Of a stretch of DNA of 64,000 nucleotides, positions 54,293 to 62,741 are shown one piece after another. The stretch is from Cytobacillus depressus (GTDB lineage Bacteria > Bacillota > Bacilli > Bacillales > Cytobacillaceae), in contig NZ_WBOS01000001.1 of the NCBI RefSeq assembly GCF_008923245.1, forward strand, positions 434,001 through 498,000, read 5' to 3'. Each line of letters opens with the position of its first letter. The first letter of the stretch is position 1. The notes under the pieces were generated by a model. It was not told the DNA's origin and made no database searches. It saw only the letters and a list, made by a program, of their open reading frames with translations. The position numbers were made by a program, and so were the translations under genes.

Positions 54293-54352
54293 TCAAAGCC
54301 AATTCTTACCTATGACAGCTAAGCCAATTACTCCAAATTGCAATTTCCCCAT
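54293..54352 (-). pseudogene. gndA: 5' relic of 6-phosphogluconate dehydrogenase gene gndA
   Basis: The frame MGKLQFGVIGLAVIGKNWL then stop matches the nucleotide-binding N-terminus of GndA (B. subtilis MSKQQIGVIGLAVMGKNLAL). It starts about 20 bases after the polY1 stop in the same direction, the place gndA holds in B. subtilis between polY1 and zwf/rnz. The remaining ~450 codons and zwf are gone. A deletion with its junction after codon 18 explains it. The 19-residue similarity is short but in the expected place and register. Confidence 0.68.
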
Positions 54353-54373
54353 TTTCTTATACTCTTCTAGCAT

Positions 54374-55672
54374 TTATTCCAAATCTTTATCTTTATCTGG
54401 TTTTAAATCGATAGTGAAATCACGAAGAAAGTCTTTATTAAAACTTGTTTCCGTTCCGATGTTTTCCTGTTGTTTCTTTATTTCAGTCATTTCCCCGGCT
54501 CTCTCAATAATTTGTGAGCCATATTTTTCACGCAGCTTTTCCATTGTCTTATAGAGAGGCTCCTTCTTTGCTTCCTTTTCAAAGCTAAAAAGATCAAGCT
54601 GTTTAACCGCTTCATGCTGCTCCACTAAATCGGTTCCTGTAATACCGAGCAGACGAATGGCATCCCCATTCCAATGCTTTAGAAACAGCTGGCTTGCCTC
54701 AGTGGAAATTTCCTCGCCATTCTGGATCGGGTTCGGGAGCTTTTTGCTTCTCGTAATGGTTTTGCGATCTTTATAACGGATGGTAATGCTAAGGGATGAC
54801 GCAAGAACTTTTTTCCTTTTGAGCCTAACCGAAACAGTGCCCGCAAGCTTTTCAAGTACCCGAAGCAGATCATGCTGATTGGAATAATCACGGGGCAAAG
54901 TAGTTGAATTTCCAATGCTTTTAAATTCAGCTGCTGCATCAGGGTCGACAGGTCGTCTATCTATGCCATTCGCTCTTTCCTTCAAACGAAGACCGTTTAT
55001 GCCAAGTTTCGTTTTAAGCTGCAGTTCATTCGCTTTCGCTAAATTACCAATTGTTTGAATCTCCAAGCTCCTTAGCTTTTCCCCTGTTTTCTTGCCAACT
55101 CCATGCATAGCTTCAACATCTAAGGGCCAAAGAATAGTTGGCACATCTCTTTTTCGGAGGACGGTTATGCCCATTGGTTTTTTCATATCTGAGGCAGTTT
55201 TAGCCAAAAATTTATTCGGAGCAACTCCAATACTGCAAGGCAAATCGAGCTGCTGCATAATTTGTTTTTGAATGGTTTCAGCAATTTCAAGTGGCGACCC
55301 ATGCTCATAGCTTTCGGTAATATCAACATACCCTTCATCAATCGAAACTGGTTCAACTAGAGAAGAATATTCATTTAAAATCTCAAACATACCTATTGAA
55401 GCGGCCCGGTATCTCTCAAAATTCGGCTTTCTAACAATAAGCTGTGGACAAAGCTTCTTTGCTTCCCATAATGGCATCGTCGTTTTTATCCCAAAGCTTC
55501 GCGCTTCATAGCTGCATGTGACAATGATCCCTCTCCGCTCCTCTGGATTTCCGGCAATTGCTAGCGGCTTTCCTTTCAGCGACGGATCAAATGCCATTTC
55601 AACAGATGCATAAAAGCTATTCATATCAACATGTAAGATGACTCGGCCATTTTTTGGATACATTTGCTTCAT
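54374..55672 (-). CDS. polY1: DNA polymerase IV (PolY1/DinB)
   Basis: Translesion polymerase, 432 aa. Motifs: HVDMNSFYASVEMA, PVSIDEGYVDIT, IGVAPNKFLAKTASDMKKP, HhH MHGVGKKTGEKL, little-finger domain, and the clamp-binding peptide QLDLFSF near residue 375. A charged tail of about 50 residues follows. It corresponds to B. subtilis YqjH. No LexA box was seen. A GGGAAG site precedes ATG 55672. Confidence 0.94.
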   Translation of the reverse strand: MKQMYPKNGRVILHVDMNSFYASVEMAFDPSLKGKPLAIAGNPEERRGIIVTCSYEARSFGIKTTMPLWEAKKLCPQLIVRKPNFERYRAASIGMFEILNEYSSLVEPVSIDEGYVDITESYEHGSPLEIAETIQKQIMQQLDLPCSIGVAPNKFLAKTASDMKKPMGITVLRKRDVPTILWPLDVEAMHGVGKKTGEKLRSLEIQTIGNLAKANELQLKTKLGINGLRLKERANGIDRRPVDPDAAAEFKSIGNSTTLPRDYSNQHDLLRVLEKLAGTVSVRLKRKKVLASSLSITIRYKDRKTITRSKKLPNPIQNGEEISTEASQLFLKHWNGDAIRLLGITGTDLVEQHEAVKQLDLFSFEKEAKKEPLYKTMEKLREKYGSQIIERAGEMTEIKKQQENIGTETSFNKDFLRDFTIDLKPDKDKDLE

Positions 55673-55792
55673 GCCGACACTTCCCTGACTGTATTATGCT
55701 ACTATTTTAACAAAATGAAAGGTATACTTCATCTAATTGATAAAATAAGGCTTTTAGGATGTATCGTTGCTTTAAGCCTTCGAAGCTTGCCC

Positions 55793-55854
55793 GTTGATTT
55801 CCGTTGTGGGCACGCAGCAATCGCAGGGATCAAGTGCCCTCCGCTCCAATCAAC
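55793..55854. repeat. 62-bp internally deleted copy of the 190-bp repeat
   Basis: It keeps both ends of the element at 1188-1377 (GTTGATTTCCG at the left; GTGCCCTCCGCTCCAATCAAC at the right in pieces) but has lost about 130 bases between. Confidence 0.7.
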
Positions 55855-55873
55855 TCAGATAGTTAAATAAAAA

Positions 55874-55903
55874 CAGAGGATGTCTCCATCCCCTGCTTCT
55901 GTT
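55874..55903 (-). terminator. Terminator downstream of cheW
   Basis: On the minus strand ACAG...GGGGATG pairs with CATCCTCTGT in an imperfect stem followed by TTTTATTT. Confidence 0.6.
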
Positions 55904-56377
55904 CTATGTATTAACTTCCGCTGCCATAAAATCTTGAATTTGCTTAATTCCATCTAAAGATTGGACCATTTTCAATGGGTCAATTAATGTAATAATGCGT
56001 GAATCTAAATTGGCAACTCCAGTAAAATAAGATGTTTTTCCGTAAGCGATAAGTCCCAGCTGTTTAATCTTTTCGGGGGGAATATCAATAATTTCCTTTG
56101 CATCCTTTACAATGACACCGAGTGAAAGCTCGTTCGTATGAATAACAATAATCTTCGTCAATTCATTAATATTTGAAGGGCGCTGATAAAGAACCCTTTC
56201 AAAATCAATAACCGGAATAAGCTCTCCTCTAACTTTAAAAATCCCATTCATGTAGTCTGGTAAGTGTGGAATCGGTGTAATGCCTTCCACTTTCTCAATT
56301 GAAATGACAAATCGAATGGGAATTGCATATTCTTCATTTCCAACTTGAAATACGACTACTTTACTCGTTTCTACCAA
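55904..56377 (-). CDS. Chemotaxis protein CheW
   Basis: Adaptor linking chemoreceptors to CheA. A 157-aa single CheW domain: VVVFQVGNEEYAIPI at the start, PHLPDYMNGIFKVRGELIPV in the middle and GVANLDSRIITLIDPLK near the end. The start is TTG 56377 after GAGGAGG. It is an orphan here, not in a che operon. Two copies of the dispersed repeat flank it, which may reflect its insertion at this locus. Confidence 0.9.
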   Translation of the reverse strand: MVETSKVVVFQVGNEEYAIPIRFVISIEKVEGITPIPHLPDYMNGIFKVRGELIPVIDFERVLYQRPSNINELTKIIVIHTNELSLGVIVKDAKEIIDIPPEKIKQLGLIAYGKTSYFTGVANLDSRIITLIDPLKMVQSLDGIKQIQDFMAAEVNT

Positions 56378-56483
56378 TGCAATCCTCCTCTAGTACTAGT
56401 TTTTCCTATTTATATATTACTAAAGGAAAGAAGATTTTTGAACATTTATTATGGATAGGTCATCATATATTTTTTAAATATGA

Positions 56484-56542
56484 CCGCACGACAAAATGAA
56501 TAGCATTTTGGAGGAGTCAAGTCCCCTCCCCTCCAATCAACT
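56484..56542. repeat. 59-bp right-end fragment of the 190-bp repeat
   Basis: It carries the right part (CCGCACGACAAAATG, ATTTTGGAGGAGTCAAG, CTCCAATCAAC) and the same downstream tail, but no left end. Confidence 0.65.
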
Positions 56543-56595
56543 CAGATAGTTAAATAAAAATCAAATGAAATACAACAAACTTTACGAAAAAAGCC

Positions 56596-57027
56596 TTAAT
56601 TATTTATCGCATTAAGATTAAATTTTTTTAAGAGCTTTCCAAATAAGAGCCTTTCTTCCTCAGACCAGCTTTCGATAATTTCTGATACACGCTCTAGTCT
56701 AGCCTGTTTATATTGCAAAAGTTCTTTTTTCCCTAAATCAGTAATTTGCAGAAAATAAGCCCTTCCATCGGCCGGATCGGGAACTCTATTTACATACTCT
56801 TTCTTTTCCAATGATGCCGTTTGTCTGCTGACGGTGGAAATATCTAGCTGGAATTCTTCAGCTAACAATTTTACTCCCGCTGATCCGTTATAGTTATTAA
56901 TTTGATGCAATAATAAATAAGCTGATCGATCAAGATTTCCGAAATTCTTATGAGAAGAAATTGATGTCGTCCGGCGAATAAGAATTGCCAATTCCAGTTC
57001 TATCGTTTCCAATGCTTGTTCATCCAT
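56596..57027 (-). CDS. MarR family regulator
   Basis: A 143-aa winged-helix repressor. The recognition region is LAEEFQLDISTVSRQTASLEK and the wing VPDPADGRAYFLQIT carries the conserved DxR. It is divergent from an MFS exporter gene; two palindromes overlap the promoter between them. A ligand-relieved repressor of that exporter is the likely role. Confidence 0.9.
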   Translation of the reverse strand: MDEQALETIELELAILIRRTTSISSHKNFGNLDRSAYLLLHQINNYNGSAGVKLLAEEFQLDISTVSRQTASLEKKEYVNRVPDPADGRAYFLQITDLGKKELLQYKQARLERVSEIIESWSEEERLLFGKLLKKFNLNAINN

Positions 57028-57112
57028 TTTTACTACCTCTCAATATTGTTATCATCTATATCTATCATATCATAACCGTGATTCATTTCTAAAAACGAGA
57101 ACACCAGGACCG

Positions 57113-57169
57113 TTGACAGAATGAAAAATAGTTGTATAATACAATTATGTAGTTTCATAATACAACTAC
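57113..57169 (+). promoter_or_regulatory. Promoter of the MFS gene with two MarR-type palindromes
   Basis: TTGACA (57113), a 16-base spacer, TATAAT (57135-57140). The palindrome TTGTATAATACAA overlaps the -10. A second, GTAGTT-N9-AACTAC (57149-57169), follows at once. Both share the TACAA/TTGTA core. Confidence 0.75.
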
Positions 57170-57238
57170 TTTACTTTACATTCAAGTGAATTAAAAGCTT
57201 GCCTTTATACAAACATAAATATAAGGAGTGATGTGTGA

Positions 57239-58462
57239 ATGTCATCAACAACACAAGCAAATCCTGCTGAAGCAGGGGAAAAAGCAAGTCTACTTAAACA
57301 GCCAAAAGCCGTTTGGGCTGTTTTCTTTGCGGGTATTATCGCCTTTATGGGCATCGGTCTCGTTGATCCGATTTTGCCGGCAATTGCCAAGAACTTAAAT
57401 GCCACTCCCAGTGAGGTGTCGCTGCTATTTACAAGCTATAATGCAGTTATGGCTTTAGCGATGCTTATTACAGGGATGATTTCGTCCAGACTTGGCATAA
57501 AGTGGACTTTGCTTGTTGGAATTGTCATTATTGCCGTGTTTTCTGCACTTGGAGGATTTTCGAATGGAATATGGACGCTAGTCGCTCTGCGTGGCGGATG
57601 GGGCTTAGGGAATGCGCTCTTTGTTGCAACAGCATTAGCCGCTATCGTTTCACTCTCAAAAAGTGGGACAGCAAATGCCATCATATTATATGAAGCAGCC
57701 ATTGGGTTAGGTATTTCAGTAGGACCGCTACTCGGCGGCTGGCTCGGGGGCATGTCATGGAGAGGGCCATTCCTTGGTGTTGCTGTATTGATGGTCATTG
57801 CTTTTATCGGACTTATCACTTTAATGCCCAATCCGAAAACGACGGTTAAGCGTCCAAAAACCTCTTTGTCGGATCCATTTCGCGCCTTAAAACAACATAG
57901 ATCCCTATTTGTCTTTGGTATTACTGCAGCCCTTTATAACTTTGGTTTTTTTACGCTTCTTGCTTTCGCTCCGTTCGTCATGGGTCTAGATGCACACGGA
58001 CTCGGAATTGTCTTTCTAGGCTGGGGAATACTACTTGCTTTCACTTCTGTTTTTATGGCACCTAAGCTTCAAAAGCGTTTTGGAACAGTTAAATCTATGT
58101 GTGTAATGCTAATTTTATTTGCTCTTGTCTTATTCATTATGGGGATATGGACATCTACACAATGGGTTATCATTGCGGCAGTTATTTTTGCTGGGGCATT
58201 GTTAGGGAATAACAACACATTGATAACAACAGCTGTTATGAACTCTGCACCGATTGAACGCTCGACGGCATCAGCAGCCTATAGCTTCCTGCGATTTATT
58301 GGCGGTGCAATTGCTCCTTTCCTAGCCGGAAAATTAGCTGAATGGTTTAATCCACATATCCCGTTTATCGTGGGGGCAGCATTTGTTCTTATCTCTGTTC
58401 TATTTATTTGGGCTAATAATAAACACGTCAGCCATGTCGATTTAATTGAATCAGGGCACTAA
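57239..58462 (+). CDS. MFS drug exporter-like transporter
   Basis: A 407-aa protein with 12 predicted helices. The N-terminal motif GIGLVDPILPAIAKNL and the loop-2 motif GMISSRLGIKW are typical of the DHA1 group; GPLLGGWLGGMSWRGPFLG is the antiporter motif C. An AGGAG site precedes ATG 57239. It is divergent from a marR gene that likely represses it. Confidence 0.9.
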   Translation: MSSTTQANPAEAGEKASLLKQPKAVWAVFFAGIIAFMGIGLVDPILPAIAKNLNATPSEVSLLFTSYNAVMALAMLITGMISSRLGIKWTLLVGIVIIAVFSALGGFSNGIWTLVALRGGWGLGNALFVATALAAIVSLSKSGTANAIILYEAAIGLGISVGPLLGGWLGGMSWRGPFLGVAVLMVIAFIGLITLMPNPKTTVKRPKTSLSDPFRALKQHRSLFVFGITAALYNFGFFTLLAFAPFVMGLDAHGLGIVFLGWGILLAFTSVFMAPKLQKRFGTVKSMCVMLILFALVLFIMGIWTSTQWVIIAAVIFAGALLGNNNTLITTAVMNSAPIERSTASAAYSFLRFIGGAIAPFLAGKLAEWFNPHIPFIVGAAFVLISVLFIWANNKHVSHVDLIESGH

Positions 58463-58484
58463 TTGGCGACAATTTTACAAATAA

Positions 58485-58526
58485 AAAATGCAGTTGAATT
58501 TCCAAGCGAAATTCAACTGCATTTTT
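58485..58526. terminator. Bidirectional terminator between the MFS gene and yqjE
   Basis: AAAAATGCAGTTGAATTT pairs perfectly with AAATTCAACTGCATTTTT around a 7-base loop. Confidence 0.93.
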
Positions 58527-58539
58527 TTATTGCAAAAGA

Positions 58540-59661
58540 TTACTGACCCGCCACTTCCTCAATGATGGCAATGACCATTTCAGCTAATTTATTTAATTCT
58601 TCGATTGGCATACGCTCATTCGTCGTATGAATTTCTTCATAACCGACAGCTAGATTAACAGTCGGAATCCCGAAGCCAGCAATGACGTTTGCGTCACTTC
58701 CGCCACCGCTCTTTAATAATTCACAGCTGCGGCCGATTTTTTCTGCAGCCTTGCGTGCCACTTCAACAACGTGATCGCCTTCGCCAAACTTAAAGCCCGG
58801 ATACATAACTTGAACGTCGACCTCTGCTTTTCCGCCAATTTCTTCAGCGGCCCCTTCAAATGCTTCCTTCATTTTACGAACTTGAGCTTCCATTTTCTCA
58901 TTCACTAAAGAACGCGCTTCTGCTAACACATCTACCCGGTCACACACAATATTCGTTTGCGTTCCACCTTCAAAGCGGCCAATATTAGCAGTTGTTTCCT
59001 CGTCAATTCGGCCTAATGGCATTCTTGAAACTGCCTTTGCGGCGATCGTAATAGCTGAAACTCCTTTTTCCGGAGCCACACCAGCGTGCGCTGTTTTGCC
59101 GTAAATAGTTGCTTTTACCTTCGCTTGTGTTGGTGCTGCGACAATGATGTTTCCAACCTTGCCATCACTATCAAGAGCGTATCCATATTTTGCTTTCATT
59201 AAAGATGGATCAAGAGCTTTTGCTCCAACAAGACCAGATTCTTCTCCGACTGTAATGATAAATTGAATCGAACCATGAGCTACGCTTTGTTCCTTCAGAA
59301 CTTTAATCGTTTCCAGCATGACTGCTAATCCTGTTTTATCATCGGCCCCTAAAATTGTTGTCCCATCTGAAACAACATAGCCATCCTTAATTGAAGGTTT
59401 CACACCTTTAGCTGGCACAACTGTATCCATATGAGAAGTAAAATAAATGGTATCGACACCATCCTTCGTCCCAGGAAGTGTACAAATCAAATTGCCAGCT
59501 CCATGGCCGGTTTGAGCTGTCGTATCATCTTCAAAAACTTCTACACCTAAATCGGAAAATTTCTGTTTTAACACTTTAGCAATTTCCGCCTCAAATTTCG
59601 TTTCTGAATCAATTTGCACAAGCTCTAAAAATTCATTTAATAATCGTTCCTGATTAATCAT
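58540..59661 (-). CDS. yqjE: M20 family peptidase YqjE
   Basis: A 373-aa zinc aminopeptidase of the PepT-like M20B group. Metal and catalytic motifs: YFTSHMDTVVP, GADDKTGLAVMLE, TVGEESGLVGAKAL, and the late His in YEEIHTTNERM. It removes residues from short peptides in the cytoplasm. Upstream of it is yqjD in the same direction, as in B. subtilis. Confidence 0.9.
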   Translation of the reverse strand: MINQERLLNEFLELVQIDSETKFEAEIAKVLKQKFSDLGVEVFEDDTTAQTGHGAGNLICTLPGTKDGVDTIYFTSHMDTVVPAKGVKPSIKDGYVVSDGTTILGADDKTGLAVMLETIKVLKEQSVAHGSIQFIITVGEESGLVGAKALDPSLMKAKYGYALDSDGKVGNIIVAAPTQAKVKATIYGKTAHAGVAPEKGVSAITIAAKAVSRMPLGRIDEETTANIGRFEGGTQTNIVCDRVDVLAEARSLVNEKMEAQVRKMKEAFEGAAEEIGGKAEVDVQVMYPGFKFGEGDHVVEVARKAAEKIGRSCELLKSGGGSDANVIAGFGIPTVNLAVGYEEIHTTNERMPIEELNKLAEMVIAIIEEVAGQ

Positions 59662-59740
59662 AGCCTATTGCCTCCAATAATTTACGTTTACTATTCTAAT
59701 ATACCTTTAAAAACTTATTTGCAAAAGTAATTTGCGCAAA

Positions 59741-61291
59741 TTATAGGGGAATGTTTCCATGCTTCTTTTTTGGTCTAGATTCTTGTTTATTTCGCAGCAT
59801 TTCCAGCGCCTGAATAAGTTTTATTCTTGTTTCGCGCGGATCAATGACATCATCGACCATACCCCTGCTTGCCGCTACATATGGATTGGCAAACTTTTCT
59901 CTATATTCTTCGATTTTCTGGGCTCTTGTTGCTTCGGGATCATCACTATTTTGAATGTCTTTAGCAAAAATAATATTAGCAGCACCTTGTGCCCCCATAA
60001 CGGCAACTTCCGCATTCGGCCAAGCAAAAACTAGATCAGCCCCGATCGCTTTACTATTTAAAGCAACATAGGCACCGCCGAAAGCTTTTCTTAAAATAAC
60101 TGTAAGCTTAGGAACGGTTGCTTCCGAATAAGCATACAGGATTTTTGCACCGTGACGAATAATGCCCCCATGCTCCTGTTTTACACCAGGGAAGAACCCG
60201 GTTACATCCTCGAACGTAATAAGAGGAATATTAAAGGAATCACAGAAACGAATAAATCTAGCCGCTTTATCAGAAGAATCAATATCAAGACCGCCCGCCA
60301 TAAACTTTGGCTGATTGCAAACAAGACCGACAACTTCCCCTTTAATCCGAGCTAATCCGACAACGATATTTTTCGCAAAATCTTGATGGATCTCCATGAA
60401 GGAACCTTGATCAACAACTTGTTCAATGACATTGCGCACATCATACGGACGGACCGTATCAAACGGAATCACATCTGTTAAATCAGGACGGTAATCCTCC
60501 TCATCCGCTGTATTTATCATCGGCGGCTTCTCACTGTTATTTTGCGGCAAATAGCTTAATAAATGACGAACTTGCTCAATGATTTCTTGCTCGTTTTTAC
60601 CTTTAAAATGCGCATTCCCACTAATCGTATTATGTACATTTGCCCCACCTAAATCTTCTGATGAAATTTGCTCTCCTGTCACTGTTTCAATCACCTTCGG
60701 GCCAGTGATAAACATTTGACTCGTTTTCTCTACCATAAAAACAAAATCAGTAATCGCAGGTGAGTACACAGCTCCGCCCGCACATGGCCCCATAATGACG
60801 GAGATTTGCGGAATGACACCAGAATAAATGGAATTTCGGTAAAATATGTGACCATAGCCATCTAATGAAACTACACCCTCTTGAATTCTTGCACCGCCTG
60901 AATCATTTAACCCAACGAACGGGGCTCCATTTTTAGCAGCTAAATCCATGACATTAGCAATTTTCTTTGCATGCATTTCGCCAAGGGCTCCACCAAAAAC
61001 CGTAAAGTCCTGGGAAAAAAGAAAAATCGGCCGGTCATTTACTTTCCCATAGCCGGTAACAACCCCATCCCCAGGTCCCTTTTGTTCACTAAGCCCAAAA
61101 TCTGTACAACGATGCTCGATGAACGGATTCAATTCAACAAATGTTCCTGGATCCACTAGAAGCTCAATCCGCTCCCTAGCTGTCAGCTTTCCTTTTTCAT
61201 GCTGTTTGGCAATTCGATCATCCCCGCCGCCAAGTTCAATCTCTCTCCGTCTGTCATACAATTCATTTATTTTTTCATAGATGTCTGCCAT
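59741..61291 (-). CDS. yqjD: Acyl-CoA carboxylase beta subunit YqjD
   Basis: Carboxyltransferase subunit (516 aa) acting on propionyl- or methylmalonyl-CoA. Visible motifs: GPGDGVVTGYGKVNDRPIF, INDSGGARIQEGV (oxyanion site; here LNDSGGARIQEG), GPCAGGAVYSPA, and KAFGGAYVALNS. The alpha (biotin carboxylase) subunit is not nearby, so it must come from elsewhere, or the protein works as a methylmalonyl-CoA decarboxylase subunit. It follows the epimerase gene by 10 bases, forming an operon for methylmalonyl-CoA metabolism. Confidence 0.92.
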   Translation of the reverse strand: MADIYEKINELYDRRREIELGGGDDRIAKQHEKGKLTARERIELLVDPGTFVELNPFIEHRCTDFGLSEQKGPGDGVVTGYGKVNDRPIFLFSQDFTVFGGALGEMHAKKIANVMDLAAKNGAPFVGLNDSGGARIQEGVVSLDGYGHIFYRNSIYSGVIPQISVIMGPCAGGAVYSPAITDFVFMVEKTSQMFITGPKVIETVTGEQISSEDLGGANVHNTISGNAHFKGKNEQEIIEQVRHLLSYLPQNNSEKPPMINTADEEDYRPDLTDVIPFDTVRPYDVRNVIEQVVDQGSFMEIHQDFAKNIVVGLARIKGEVVGLVCNQPKFMAGGLDIDSSDKAARFIRFCDSFNIPLITFEDVTGFFPGVKQEHGGIIRHGAKILYAYSEATVPKLTVILRKAFGGAYVALNSKAIGADLVFAWPNAEVAVMGAQGAANIIFAKDIQNSDDPEATRAQKIEEYREKFANPYVAASRGMVDDVIDPRETRIKLIQALEMLRNKQESRPKKKHGNIPL

Positions 61292-61301
61292 AACTTATGT
61301 T

Positions 61302-61706
61302 TCATCCTTTCCTCTCGCAAAATTCATAAAGTACTTTCCCTGTTGATTTCGGATGCATAAACGCAACCTCTGCTCCACCTGCTCCTCTTTTTGGAACATC
61401 GTTTAGCATCGTAATGCCTTTTTCCTTCATTTCATTAATCCGATCTTGAATAGAACTTACACCTAAAGCGACGTGATGAAGACCTTCGCCGCGCTTTTCA
61501 ATAAATTTCGCGACAGCGCTTTCAGAACTTATCGGTTCAAGCAACTCAAGCTTCGTCTCGCCTATCTGAAGAAAGGCGACTTTTAGCTGTTCACTTTCTA
61601 CCTCTTCAACGCCTAGAAGAGGAAGCTTTAATATATCTGTATAAAAAGGCAGCGCTTCATCAAGTGAGCGGACTGCAATTCCAATATGATCCACTTTTTT
61701 AATCAT
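61302..61706 (-). CDS. mce: Methylmalonyl-CoA epimerase
   Basis: Interconverts (R)- and (S)-methylmalonyl-CoA. A 134-aa VOC protein with metal-ligand His in KVDHIGIAVRSL, GEGLHHVALGV, and Glu in KVLYEFCER. At normal length. It corresponds to B. subtilis YqjC and is coupled to yqjD downstream. A GGAGGGG site is present before ATG 61706. Confidence 0.92.
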   Translation of the reverse strand: MIKKVDHIGIAVRSLDEALPFYTDILKLPLLGVEEVESEQLKVAFLQIGETKLELLEPISSESAVAKFIEKRGEGLHHVALGVSSIQDRINEMKEKGITMLNDVPKRGAGGAEVAFMHPKSTGKVLYEFCERKG

Positions 61707-61868
61707 TTGTTCCCCTCCAAGCTACTAAAAGCTACTATTAATTTATTTCTATAGCCTTTATATTCTCTAAATATGTCGAAAATTCCTTCAAGAATCGATC
61801 GGTTGTTCATTTTGATTTTTCTTAGTAAAATATAGTCAAGGGATATGATCATTAGGGAGGGAAAGTAT

Positions 61869-61964
61869 TTGTCTAATAAAAGAGTCCGGAAGCTAATTGT
61901 ATATTTAATGATTTTTGCTATGCTTGCATCAACATTGATCGTTGGAGCATCGATGTTTTTTTAA
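61869..61964 (+). CDS. Stressosome-associated protein Prli42, 31 aa
   Basis: The frame starts at TTG 61869 (SNKRVRKLIVYLMIFAML) and ends VGASMFF. One transmembrane helix follows a basic N-terminus, the same layout as Listeria Prli42, which anchors the stressosome to the membrane. GGAGGG lies at good spacing. In B. subtilis the homologue lies in the same neighbourhood. The TTG start and small size make it easy to miss. Confidence 0.78.
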   Translation: MSNKRVRKLIVYLMIFAMLASTLIVGASMFF

Positions 61965-61987
61965 TCAACTCCTTATAATTTTCCAAT

Positions 61988-62022
61988 AAAAATGAGTGGA
62001 TTTAAAATCCACTCATTTTTTA
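61988..62022. terminator. Bidirectional terminator between Prli42 and L,D-transpeptidase genes
   Basis: ATGAGTGGATT pairs with AATCCACTCAT around TAA and is followed by TTTTT in both directions. Confidence 0.9.
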
Positions 62023-62532
62023 TTGAATTGCCCCATAATTTCGCCCAATCTGCTCAAAGTCTTCTGGAGAACTAACGATTACTATTTTTGTCCCAATCGG
62101 AATTAAATCAAATAGGGATTCAACCGCTTCATTTTGTAGACGGATACAGCCTTGTGAAACGTATTTCCCAATTGACGATGGATTATTTGTTCCGTGAATC
62201 CCATATATTCTTCCATCCGTTTCGGCCGCATCAAATCCGATCCATCTCGTTCCTAACGGATTATTTGGGTCCCCGCCTTTAATATTGCTCTTTCGATAAA
62301 AAGGCTCCTTCGCCTTCACAGTGACCGTAAAAAAGCCTTCTGGTGTTAGATCTTCTGTTTTTCCAGTCGCAGCCGCAATTACCGTTTGCACTCTATTATC
62401 ATTAATCAGTGCGACTTCATTCGTATTTTTGTTAACAATTAGAAATGGATCGCCGGGCAGCGGATTTTGCCCTAATGGCCAAATTGGCGAGATGATAAAG
62501 GCAAAGACGAATGAAGAAATAAGTTTAAGCAT
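62020..62532 (-). CDS. L,D-transpeptidase (YkuD domain)
   Basis: A 170-aa exported cell-wall crosslinking enzyme. An N-terminal hydrophobic segment (about 1-20) acts as signal or anchor. The catalytic motif is complete: IYGIHGTNNPSSIG then YVSQGCIRLQNEAV with the nucleophile Cys. No LysM domain, so a minimal form. It lies at the position of B. subtilis yqjB. Confidence 0.9.
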   Translation of the reverse strand: MLKLISSFVFAFIISPIWPLGQNPLPGDPFLIVNKNTNEVALINDNRVQTVIAAATGKTEDLTPEGFFTVTVKAKEPFYRKSNIKGGDPNNPLGTRWIGFDAAETDGRIYGIHGTNNPSSIGKYVSQGCIRLQNEAVESLFDLIPIGTKIVIVSSPEDFEQIGRNYGAIQ

Positions 62533-62652
62533 GAAATCACCAACTTTTTAACTTTATTCAGCAAAAGGTCTCTAAAGTTATTTTGGCAAAATGAATGCGA
62601 AAGTATCCAAATGAATCAGTATTTGTTCCAATGCTGAATAAAGTTAAAGCCT

Positions 62653-62722
62653 CCGGCGTATGCCTAAGATTTTTTAGAGGAACTTATCGAGCGAGCTCGA
62701 TAAAAATCTAGGCGCAAATACG
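62653..62722. repeat. Three-tier palindromic intergenic repeat
   Basis: GGCGTAT pairs with ATACGCC, CCTAAGATTTTT with AAAAATCTAGG, and ATCGAGC with GCTCGAT at the tip. It may serve as terminator for yqjA or be a member of a dispersed palindromic repeat family. Confidence 0.7.
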
Positions 62723-62741
62723 CCAAGGTGTATTTGATAGG

